Source: Parabacteroides sp. 52
Lineage (GTDB): Bacteria > Bacteroidota > Bacteroidia > Bacteroidales > Tannerellaceae
Direction: 5' to 3'
DNA: 64,000 bases
Assembly: GCF_010500925.1 (NCBI RefSeq)
Contig: NZ_QVMG01000009.1
Coordinates: 45,609 to 109,608, forward strand
Position 1 is the first letter of the stretch; each line of letters opens with the position of its first letter. Positions 25,550 to 32,796 of the stretch are shown here, piece after piece. The position numbers were made by a program, and so were the translations under genes. A model generated the notes under the pieces. It ran no database searches, was not told the DNA's origin, and saw only the letters and a program-made list of their open reading frames with translations.

Positions 25550-27046
25550 TTATTTATTATACTTACTCCAATCTACATTGTGCATATCTCCGCTGTTGGC
25601 CAGTTCTTCGTGGAAAGCAAAACAGCATTTTAAGTTTTGAGGAGTATGTCCCTTGGTACCCATCTCTACATATTCTTTGAGTAATGGACGGTAGTCGGGG
25701 TGCACACAATTTTCGATGATTGTATAGGCACGTTGTATAGGCGATTTACCACGCAGGTCGGCTACACCGTATTCCGTAATAATTATCTTCACAGAATGTT
25801 CGCTATGATCCAGGTGTGATACCATCGGTACAAAGGCACTGATCTTTCCCTCTTTCGCTGTGGAAGGGGTAGTGAAGATAGAAAGCATTCCCGAACGGGT
25901 GAAATCACCCGATCCACCAATACCGTTCATCATTCGTGTTCCCGAAACATGGGTGGAGTTGATATTTCCGAAAATGTCGGCTTCGAGAGCGGTATTGATC
26001 GTTATCAGTCCCAAGCGGCGAGCCACTTCCGGGTTGTTTGAAATTTCCTGGGGGCGAAGTAATATTTTGTCTTTGAAAAAGTCCAGGTTGTTATAAATCT
26101 CATCGATCACTTCGTTGCTGACAGATAAAGAACAGCCACTGGCAAATTTCACCCGTCCCTGTTTCATTAAACTGATAACAGCATCCTGGATTACTTCCGT
26201 ATATACGTTAAAGGCAGGAATGTCTTTGTTTTCACCCATACAGCCTAATACGGCATTGGCCACATTGCCCACCCCGCTTTGAAGAGGCACAAACTCTTTA
26301 GGCAAACGCCCGGCTTTCATTTCTTCAACCAGGAAGTTGGCCACATTGCGACCGATAGCCATCGTAACCTCATCGAGAGGAGCAAAAGGACTACCTTCGT
26401 TCGGCTCGTTTGTCTCCACAACGGCGACGATCTTAGCCGGGTCTACTTTTATATAAGGGCTACCGATACGGTCGGAAGGGGTGTAGATAGGTATTTCACG
26501 ACGCAGAGGCGGGTCAGCCGGTTCGTAAAGGTCGTGCATGCCCCGGATTTCCTTCGGATGTTTTCTGTTTAATTCGACAATGATGCGATCGGCCAGGTGA
26601 CAAACGGTAGGTGCAATACCTATACCGCAAGTCGGAACGATTTCTCCATCTTCTGTCACATCACAAGCTTCTACAATCGCCACGTCGATTTTCCCCAGAA
26701 AACCATAACGTAAGTTTTGTGCCAACTCGGATAAGTGTAAGTCGTAATACTGTGTTTCCCGGGCATTTAAAAGTGCGCGCAGATCTTTGTTTGACTGGTA
26801 AGGGGTGCGGAATTTAATTGCTTTGGCACGTGCCAACGCACCATCCAGAGAATCGCCGGTAGATGCCCCCGTAAACATTCCGATTTGAAAAGGGTTGCCT
26901 TTCGCATGTTCTGCTTCCGCTCTCTTTGCAATAGCAGTAGGAACTACTTTAGGACATCCTGCCGGAGTAAAACCTCCGAATCCTACATGCTCGTCGTGGT
27001 GAACGAGTTGGGCAGCTTCCTCTGCTGTCATAAATTTTAATGCCAT
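25550..27046 (-). CDS. Acetyl-CoA hydrolase/transferase family, succinate CoA-transferase type
   Basis: 498 residues covering both family domains. Conserved parts include GFGGFTPAGCPK, the IGMFTGAS loop, QSGVGNVANAVL, YTEVIQDAV holding the probable catalytic glutamate, FASGCSLSVS and GIGGSGDFTRSG. Enzymes of this length and pattern transfer CoA between succinyl-CoA (or acetyl-CoA) and acetate or another short acid. In a succinate- and propionate-forming Bacteroidales this fits fermentative CoA exchange. It is monocistronic, with a -7 box at 27095 and a shared terminator. Confidence 0.9.
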   Translation of the reverse strand: MALKFMTAEEAAQLVHHDEHVGFGGFTPAGCPKVVPTAIAKRAEAEHAKGNPFQIGMFTGASTGDSLDGALARAKAIKFRTPYQSNKDLRALLNARETQYYDLHLSELAQNLRYGFLGKIDVAIVEACDVTEDGEIVPTCGIGIAPTVCHLADRIIVELNRKHPKEIRGMHDLYEPADPPLRREIPIYTPSDRIGSPYIKVDPAKIVAVVETNEPNEGSPFAPLDEVTMAIGRNVANFLVEEMKAGRLPKEFVPLQSGVGNVANAVLGCMGENKDIPAFNVYTEVIQDAVISLMKQGRVKFASGCSLSVSNEVIDEIYNNLDFFKDKILLRPQEISNNPEVARRLGLITINTALEADIFGNINSTHVSGTRMMNGIGGSGDFTRSGMLSIFTTPSTAKEGKISAFVPMVSHLDHSEHSVKIIITEYGVADLRGKSPIQRAYTIIENCVHPDYRPLLKEYVEMGTKGHTPQNLKCCFAFHEELANSGDMHNVDWSKYNK

Positions 27047-27094
27047 GATATTTAGTTTATAAAAGGTAAATAGTCGCTACTTTTTTTTCCAACG

Positions 27095-27102
27095 CAAAGG
27101 TA
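27095..27102 (-). promoter_or_regulatory. -7 promoter element of the CoA-transferase gene
   Basis: TACCTTTG on the minus strand, 48 bp before the ATG. The stretch 27103-27280 contains nothing I can name. Confidence 0.6.
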
Positions 27103-27283
27103 TTAAAAAAGAAGGTTGATTTCACCTCAAATAAACTTAAAATAGTTGTTTTCTGTAAACTACCGGTGCACACCCACATCCCCCAAGAGAGGGTTTTCGT
27201 ATAAAGACGGAGAAATAAGGGATGCCTCCCGGGGATAAAGAAGAGTTTTCAGGCAGGTTGAAGTGTTCAAATTGGCATTATTC

Positions 27284-27396
27284 TACTGTTGATAGCTATC
27301 GTCAGTACTGATGATAACTATCGTTACTACTGATGATAGCTATCGTTACTACTGATGATAGCTATCGTTACTACTGACGATAGCTATCAACAGTAG
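27284..27396. repeat. Palindromic array B: five units with exact 22-bp period
   Basis: Five units start at 27286, 27308, 27330, 27352 and 27374, exactly 22 bp apart. The left arms are CTGTTGA, three times CTGATGA, and CTGACGA; the core is TAGCTA (TAACTA in unit 2), itself a palindrome; the right arms are TCGTCAG, three times TCGTTAC, and TCAACAG. The first and last units are inverted copies of one another, so the whole array is symmetrical. It has the same arm-core-arm layout and period as arrays A and C. It lies upstream of the CoA-transferase promoter. Confidence 0.85.
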
Positions 27397-27458
27397 AATT
27401 ATCCCATGACAACAACCGGTTCACCCCTTTCAGGGCTGATATAAGGGGATGTATTGCG

Positions 27459-27505
27459 ACCGTGGGATGCATCCCACGGTTATTCACAGAAACCCCCTCC
27501 GGGGT
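27459..27505. repeat. Perfect 22-bp palindrome with adjacent G+C hairpin
   Basis: ACCGTGGGATG and its exact complement meet without a loop at 27459-27480. A second short hairpin (ACCCCCTCCGGGGT) follows at 27492-27505. Paired G+C-rich palindromes of this sort resemble REP-type extragenic elements. No RAYT transposase gene lies in the window. Confidence 0.55.
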
Positions 27506-27608
27506 AATCCCTACTACCTATTTACCTGTATATATAAGTCACCTGTATATGCAAGCGACCTGTATTCACATCGTTATCTTATTGAGAATAACCCAAATAC
27601 CAACTGCG

Positions 27609-27867
27609 TTGACTAACACTATCTCGGCTCCTCTTCTTGGATAAGAAGAGGGGGACCGCCGGCACAGCCGGTGGTGGAGCAGTTCGATATATTATCACAT
27701 TGTATATCAAATAGATACCTCTAGGGAAAGTAATAAGAAACAGGTGTAAATAGTTACTCTAAAATAGGTATATACATTTATAAAGAATTCAAACTGCTCC
27801 ACCACTGCAAGCAGTGGTCCCCCTCTTCTTCGCCAAGAAGAGGAGCCAAGATAGTGCTAGTCACTAA
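27609..27867. repeat. MITE-like inverted-repeat element, copy 2
   Basis: The complete copy of the element at 1-241, in the opposite orientation. The core is 222 bp (27626-27847), starting GGCTCCTCTTCTTGG and ending in its complement. The inverted repeats continue about 17-20 bp further outward (TGACTAACACTATCTC on the left matches the complement of the right flank). The inner arm next to the centre (AGCAGTTTGAATTC type) is nearly identical between copies, while the central 100 bp differ. No reading frame of note. Confidence 0.75.
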
Positions 27868-28028
27868 TAATTAATTGTTAATTATAAATTGTAAATTGTA
27901 AATTATAATCTTTCACGCTTCACCCATCATTCATCACTAATCACTAAACACTAATCACTAACCTCTAACCACTCCTCCTTCCTCTGTTAACCATTAATCG
28001 TTAATCACTAACTATTCATCGTTCATCG
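27861..28028. repeat. Heptad repeat tract next to MITE copy 2
   Basis: About 24 words of 7 nt run without a break in spacing: TCACTAA, TAATTAA, TTGTTAA, TTATAAA, twice TTGTAAA, later TAATCAC, TAAACAC, TAATCAC, TAACCAC and finally twice TTCATCG. The phase of the word shifts near 27910. It follows MITE copy 2 just as the tract at 235-304 follows copy 1. Confidence 0.6.
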
Positions 28029-28080
28029 CAAGTCACCATTACTAGGTACGAAGCGGATTCGTTTTACATATATATAGGTA

Positions 28081-28111
28081 TTGCAGGGATTTACCGGAGC
28101 CGGTATCTTTG
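28081..28111 (+). promoter_or_regulatory. Orphan promoter (-33 TTG, -7 TATCTTTG)
   Basis: TTG at 28081-28083 and TATCTTTG at 28104-28111 are 20 bp apart, which fits the Bacteroidetes sigma-70 consensus. No plus-strand gene follows; a terminator stands 82 bp further on. Confidence 0.55.
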
Positions 28112-28117
28112 CATTAT

Positions 28118-28227
28118 TAAAATGAGACACTATTAGTATAATCGCTTAACCAAAATCTTATAAGCTAATTTATGTAAGCATAAGATAAGAACAAAAGGAG
28201 CCGCCCTGTGAAGAGCGGCTCCTTTTA
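28118..28227 (+). ncRNA. Candidate small RNA with own promoter and terminator
   Basis: The interval between the promoter at 28081-28111 and the terminator at 28193-28226 would give a transcript of about 110 nt. It contains an internal stem (CTTATAAGCT against AGCATAAG at about 28157-28184) and ends in a 12-bp stem with a T-run. No reading frame longer than a few codons is present. It is convergent with relA, so its 3' end sits next to the relA stop. I recognise no known RNA family. Confidence 0.4.
28193..28226. terminator. Bidirectional intrinsic terminator next to relA
   Basis: A 12-bp perfect stem (AAAAGGAGCCGC and complement) with a 10-nt loop. It ends relA on the minus strand 4 bp after its stop, and would also end the candidate plus-strand RNA. 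Confidence 0.9.
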
Positions 28228-28229
28228 CT

Positions 28230-30464
28230 TTATTGCAGTTTTTGGACATTCGCCCGCTCTACGGTCTTCACACCTTTTACTTCCGTAATCTTCTTTATCA
28301 ACCGGTTCAATGTTGCAGTATCCGGTATCATCACAATGAAATTCCCCTGGAATATGCCATCGTCCGAGTCGATATTGAGCGAGCGCAGGGTCACTCCTTT
28401 TTCTTTGCCAATGACAGAGGTTATATTGGTTACGATAGCGATATCGTCCCTTCCCAATACGCGTAAGGTCACCACCGAGTTATAGGCACTTTTACCGTTG
28501 CGGCTCCACTCGGCCCGGATAATACGATAACCAAAGCGCCGCTCCATCTCCGCCCTATTGGGACAATCCATGCGATGAATGCGTATGCCTTGCATCGAGA
28601 CGAAGCCAAAGATCTCATCCCCAAAGAGAGGGCTACAGCATTTAGACATTTTATATTCAACACCTTTCAGGTTTTCGCCGACAATCAGAACCTCTTCACC
28701 GGTAGCCACTTCTTCCCCGACAGGGGCTATATAACCTTCCGCGCTGCGGGTTTCTCCATGATGGTCACTGCCTTCGGTTTCTTTGCGGACCATCTCCAGG
28801 TAGTCCTCTATGACATCATTGGGATCCAGGCGTTCCTCGGCCATCTCCATATAAAAGTCGGTAACCGTCTTATATCCTCTTTTCTTGATATAACGCATCA
28901 GGATAGCTTCCTCCAATTCTATCTTCCGGTTTTTAAAACGCCGTTGCAAGGTCTCCTTCGCAAATTCGGCATTTTTAGCGGCCTCTTCCCGCAGGGCCTG
29001 TTTGATCTTTACCCGTGCCTTGGAGGTAACCACCATATGGAGCCAGTCGCGTTTAGGTGATTGTGAAGGGGCGGTGACCACCGATACCGTATCACCGCTA
29101 TGCAATACGTGTTTGATCGGTACGTTTTTGCCATTTACCTTGGCCGAGACACATTTACTGCCCAATCCGGTATGAATAGAAAAGGCAAAGTCGAGCACGG
29201 TAGATCCCTGAGGCAGTTTAATCAACTCGCCACTAGGGGTAAAGACATAGATCTCGTCCTTATACAGATTCATCTTGAAGTTCTGCATCAGGTCGAAAGG
29301 ACTACTTTCATTGGATTCAAGCGCCATGCGGACATTTGTCAGGAAATCATCCAGACCGGAATCCTCTTTGACACCTTTGTATTTCCAGTGAGCGGCCAAT
29401 CCCTTCTCGGCAATCTCATCCATGCGTTTGGTACGGATCTGCACCTCTACCCATTTCATCTGAGGTCCCATCACGGTGATATGCAAGCTCTCGTATCCAT
29501 TGGTTTTAGGGATAGAGATCCAGTCTTTCATGCGGTTCGGGTTGGGCTGGTACATATCTGTAATGATGGAATAGGCATACCAGCATTCGGCACGTTCTTT
29601 TTCCGCAGGGGTATCCAGAACGATACGAATGGCAAAGAGGTCGTATATCCCTTCAAATTCGATCTTTTGTTTCTTCAGTTTGTTGTTGATGGAATGAATG
29701 GACTTGGTACGCCCTTTGATGTCAAAGGAGAGTCCGGCTTCTTCCAGTTTCTTTTTGACCGGTGCGATAAACTCGGCAATGTAAATATCGCGGGAACGCT
29801 TCGTCTCATTCAGTTTCTGTTTGATAAAGGCAAATTGTTCCGGATCGGTATACTTCAGGGAGAGGTCTTCCAATTCGCTCTTTATGGCGTACAGACCCAG
29901 GCGATGCGCCAGGGGAGCATAGAGGTAAGAGGCTTCGGAGGACAAACGCAGGCGGTCTTCCGGGCTCACCAGTTGTTTGCCTACACGCATCATATACAAA
30001 CGGTCGGCAATCATCAATAAGATAACCCGCACATCTTCGGCAAAAGAGAAAAGTAGATGGTGGAAATTTTCAGAATTAACCGCCGTATTACGTGCATAGA
30101 GATCAGAGGTTTTCAATAATAGGCTGATCAGATGTTTCACATCCGAATCAAATATTTTCTCCACCTCTTCCAGGGTGATAATCCGCTTGAGGACGGGTCG
30201 ATAGAGCAATAAGGCAATCACCGGAGCCCGCTTCAGACCAATCTCCGTGGTCGCAATCAGGGCGGTTTCTATATTGCGCAATATCCCGTTGATACCATTC
30301 TTATCCCTCCCGTAACAATCCAATGAAACCACGCGTTTCATCAATTCTTTCATCTTCCGGATATCTTCTTTTACCAGGAAAGAATAGAGGCTGTCAAGTA
30401 AATGTCTGTATGATGAGAAAAACTGTTTCTTTTCTTCTGCCGTAAAGTATGCCTGTTCATCCAT
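28230..30464 (-). CDS. relA: RelA/SpoT-family (p)ppGpp synthetase with degenerate hydrolase domain
   Basis: 744 residues in the long RSH order: HD-type domain (about 40-200), synthetase (about 235-365), TGS (about 402-465), a zinc-finger-like region (CCSPLFGDEI) and a C-terminal ACT domain. The synthetase motifs are intact: GRTKSIHSI at 251, RMKDWISIPKTNGYESLH at 311-328 and VQIRT at 341. In the hydrolase domain the catalytic HD pair is replaced by Y88-R89, the first metal histidine by alanine 80, and ADRLHNMR reads ADRLYMMR. It therefore probably makes but does not degrade (p)ppGpp. A second, hydrolase-competent RSH should exist elsewhere. Confidence 0.92.
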   Translation of the reverse strand: MDEQAYFTAEEKKQFFSSYRHLLDSLYSFLVKEDIRKMKELMKRVVSLDCYGRDKNGINGILRNIETALIATTEIGLKRAPVIALLLYRPVLKRIITLEEVEKIFDSDVKHLISLLLKTSDLYARNTAVNSENFHHLLFSFAEDVRVILLMIADRLYMMRVGKQLVSPEDRLRLSSEASYLYAPLAHRLGLYAIKSELEDLSLKYTDPEQFAFIKQKLNETKRSRDIYIAEFIAPVKKKLEEAGLSFDIKGRTKSIHSINNKLKKQKIEFEGIYDLFAIRIVLDTPAEKERAECWYAYSIITDMYQPNPNRMKDWISIPKTNGYESLHITVMGPQMKWVEVQIRTKRMDEIAEKGLAAHWKYKGVKEDSGLDDFLTNVRMALESNESSPFDLMQNFKMNLYKDEIYVFTPSGELIKLPQGSTVLDFAFSIHTGLGSKCVSAKVNGKNVPIKHVLHSGDTVSVVTAPSQSPKRDWLHMVVTSKARVKIKQALREEAAKNAEFAKETLQRRFKNRKIELEEAILMRYIKKRGYKTVTDFYMEMAEERLDPNDVIEDYLEMVRKETEGSDHHGETRSAEGYIAPVGEEVATGEEVLIVGENLKGVEYKMSKCCSPLFGDEIFGFVSMQGIRIHRMDCPNRAEMERRFGYRIIRAEWSRNGKSAYNSVVTLRVLGRDDIAIVTNITSVIGKEKGVTLRSLNIDSDDGIFQGNFIVMIPDTATLNRLIKKITEVKGVKTVERANVQKLQ

Positions 30465-30566
30465 AGCCCTAGTTCTTTATATACTACCCCAGGTGGTAGC
30501 CTGTAAAACATGCTGTAAAAGTATCTTTTTTCCAGCAAATAGCGGCGGATTCTTCGGGTTATTTTA

Positions 30567-30574
30567 TACATTTG
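30567..30574 (+). promoter_or_regulatory. -7 promoter element, probably of the DUF4301 gene
   Basis: TACATTTG, 120 bp before the ATG at 30695. The long distance leaves some doubt. Confidence 0.4.
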
Positions 30575-30694
30575 CGCGTATCAAACAGACGACGGTTAAC
30601 GGTTTATAATTTATGATTTACAAAGGGAAGTACGGTAATACTGGGATTTATCCCCGGATATTCGTTAATCCGTAATCGCTCAAAACAATATACT

Positions 30695-32215
30695 ATGTTG
30701 AATACAAAAGACTTAGAACTACTTGCCTCCAAAGGTATTTCCGAACAGCAAATCGAAGAACAACTGACTTGTTTTGTCAAAGGATTTCCATTCCTGGAGA
30801 TTGCAGCATCGGCCTCTACGGAAAAAGGGATCAAGGTTATCCCCAAAGATCAACAGGCCTGTTATATGGATGCGTGGGATGCCTATCTGGCACAAAACAA
30901 AAAGATTGTCAAGTTCGTTCCTGCCTCCGGAGCTGCCAGCCGGATGTTTAAAGACTTGTATTCATTCCTTTCTTCCGAGGACAAAGAACCGTTGAATGCC
31001 TTTATGCAGACATTCTTCGATGGCATAAAATCTTTTGCCTTTTATGAGGCATTAAACGATATCTGCGTGGCGAACGAAGGCAAAACGATACCGACACTGA
31101 TCACCGCCGGTGAACACAAAGCGATCGTATCCAATCTACTGGAGTCCAAAGGCCTGAACTACGGGCAATTGCCTAAAGGTTTGTTACTCTTCCACAATTA
31201 TCCCGGGAAAAAGCGTACCGCCATGGAAGAACATCTGACAGAAGGAGCCCGGTATGCGAAAAACAATGCCGGTGAAGTGAATATACACTTCACGGTATCA
31301 CCGGAGCATAAAGCTCTCTTTGAATCCTTGGTGGAGCAGAAAAAAGACAGGTATGAAGAGGATTTCTCTGTCGACTATTCTATTTCTTTCAGTGTACAGA
31401 AAGCAAGTACCGACACCCTTGCCGCCGATATGAACAATGAGCCTTTCCGGGATGCCGAGGGGAAAATAGTATTCAGACCGGGCGGACACGGGGCTTTGAT
31501 AGAAAATCTGAATGATATCGATGCCGATGTGATCTTTATAAAGAATATAGACAATGTCGTTCCGGATAGTTTCAAATGCTCAACGATCATCCATAAAAAG
31601 ATCATTGCCGGTGTATTAGTGAGCTTACAGGAACGCATCTTCCACTACCTGAACCTGATAGATGGGGGGAAATATACACATGCACAGATAGAAGAGATGA
31701 TCCATTTCTTACAGGACGATTTATGCATTCGCAGCCGGGAGATGAAATTCATGGAAGATGCAGAGTTGATCCTGTACATAAAGAACAAACTGCTCCGCCC
31801 CTTAAGGGTATGCGGCATGGTCCGCAATGTAGGAGAGCCGGGAGGTGGTCCTTTCCTGGCGGTGAATGCGGACGGAACGGTATCTCCTCAAATACTGGAA
31901 AACAGCCAGATCGACATCCATGACCCGGAGAAAAAAGCAATGTTTGAACAAGGCACCCACTTCAACCCGGTCGACCTGGTATGTGCCGTAAGAAACAATC
32001 AGGGAGAAAAGTACAATCTACCGGATTATGTAGATAAAAATACTGGTTTTATTTCAACGAAAAGCAAAGACGGACGTGAATTGAAAGCCTTGGAGCTTCC
32101 CGGCTTGTGGAATGGAGCTATGAGTGATTGGAACACTGTCTTTGTAGAAGTTCCTATCGATACATTCAATCCGGTAAAAACAGTGAATGACCTGTTGCGG
32201 GCGGAGCACCAATGA
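30695..32215 (+). CDS. DUF4301 family protein
   Basis: 506 residues without signal peptide or membrane segment, so cytoplasmic. I recognise it as a DUF4301 protein, a family found mainly in Bacteroidetes with no assigned function. Near residue 75 it has a glycine/alanine-rich loop with a basic residue (VPASGAASRMFKDL) that resembles the nucleotide-binding loop of sugar nucleotidyltransferases (GGxGxRM type). Later conserved blocks are FRPGGHGALIENLNDID and MVRNVGEPGGGPF. A nucleotidyltransferase-like activity is only inference. It is divergent from relA. Confidence 0.8.
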   Translation: MLNTKDLELLASKGISEQQIEEQLTCFVKGFPFLEIAASASTEKGIKVIPKDQQACYMDAWDAYLAQNKKIVKFVPASGAASRMFKDLYSFLSSEDKEPLNAFMQTFFDGIKSFAFYEALNDICVANEGKTIPTLITAGEHKAIVSNLLESKGLNYGQLPKGLLLFHNYPGKKRTAMEEHLTEGARYAKNNAGEVNIHFTVSPEHKALFESLVEQKKDRYEEDFSVDYSISFSVQKASTDTLAADMNNEPFRDAEGKIVFRPGGHGALIENLNDIDADVIFIKNIDNVVPDSFKCSTIIHKKIIAGVLVSLQERIFHYLNLIDGGKYTHAQIEEMIHFLQDDLCIRSREMKFMEDAELILYIKNKLLRPLRVCGMVRNVGEPGGGPFLAVNADGTVSPQILENSQIDIHDPEKKAMFEQGTHFNPVDLVCAVRNNQGEKYNLPDYVDKNTGFISTKSKDGRELKALELPGLWNGAMSDWNTVFVEVPIDTFNPVKTVNDLLRAEHQ

Positions 32216-32228
32216 AAACGATGAATAA

Positions 32229-32306
32229 TTAGTGATTAGTGGTTAATGATTAGTGTTTAGTGTTTAGTGATTAAGTAACGATTAACCACTAAACACTAAT
32301 CACTAA
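32229..32306. repeat. Inverted heptad repeat between convergent genes
   Basis: Six tandem heptads (TTAGTGA, TTAGTGG, TTAATGA, TTAGTGT, TTAGTGT, TTAGTGA) at 32229-32270 are followed by the same word inverted (CCACTAAACACTAATCACTAA) at 32286-32306. The two halves can pair into a long imperfect hairpin between the DUF4301 and yqeY stops. The word is the complement of that in the tracts at 235 and 27861. Confidence 0.65.
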
Positions 32307-32314
32307 AGAAAGGC

Positions 32315-32764
32315 CTATGCCAAAAGTCGCTTTACCGTATCAGAGATCATACGTCCTTCGGCTTTGCCGGCCAATATTTTGGTTGCCGTGCCCATCACTT
32401 TTCCCATATCCTGAGGGCCGGAGGCACCTACCTGGTTTATAATTTCTTTAAGGGCTATTTCCAGTTCTTCTGCCGACATTTGTTTGGGCAGGTAAATCTC
32501 AATGTGGGCGACCTCAGCCAATTCATCTTCAGCTAGTTCGGGACGGCCCTGTTCTACATAGATAGCAGCACTTTCTTTGCGTTGTTTTACCATCTTCTGC
32601 AGGATCTTAGAGGCGACATCATTATCCAATTCACCGTCTCCTCCTTTGGCAGTCTTGGCTTCAAGGAATTCTTTTTTCACCCCCCGCAAAGCTTGCAAAC
32701 GAATCTTATCTTTGGCTAACATAGCCGCTTTTATATCCTCACTTATTTGATCAAATAAATTCAT
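32315..32764 (-). CDS. GatB/YqeY domain protein
   Basis: 149 residues forming the stand-alone YqeY helical domain, also found at the end of the amidotransferase subunit GatB. Recognisable blocks are LRGVKKEFLEAK, VKQRKESAAIYVEQGR, EIYLPKQMS and MGKVMGTATKIL. It may bind tRNA, but its role as a free protein is not settled. It begins 32 bp after the ftsZ stop and is probably the last gene of the dcw operon. Confidence 0.9.
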   Translation of the reverse strand: MNLFDQISEDIKAAMLAKDKIRLQALRGVKKEFLEAKTAKGGDGELDNDVASKILQKMVKQRKESAAIYVEQGRPELAEDELAEVAHIEIYLPKQMSAEELEIALKEIINQVGASGPQDMGKVMGTATKILAGKAEGRMISDTVKRLLA

Positions 32765-32796
32765 AGTCGTATATATCTTTTTTTAAAATAGCGTTA

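Noticed and set aside
27462-27644. A 60-codon frame in the non-coding region
   Set aside because: It spans a palindrome and the MITE end and shows no protein-like pattern.
29100-30020. A 306-codon frame antisense to relA
   Set aside because: It lies wholly inside the conserved relA gene on the other strand and has no recognisable domain; G+C-rich codon bias of relA opens the frame.
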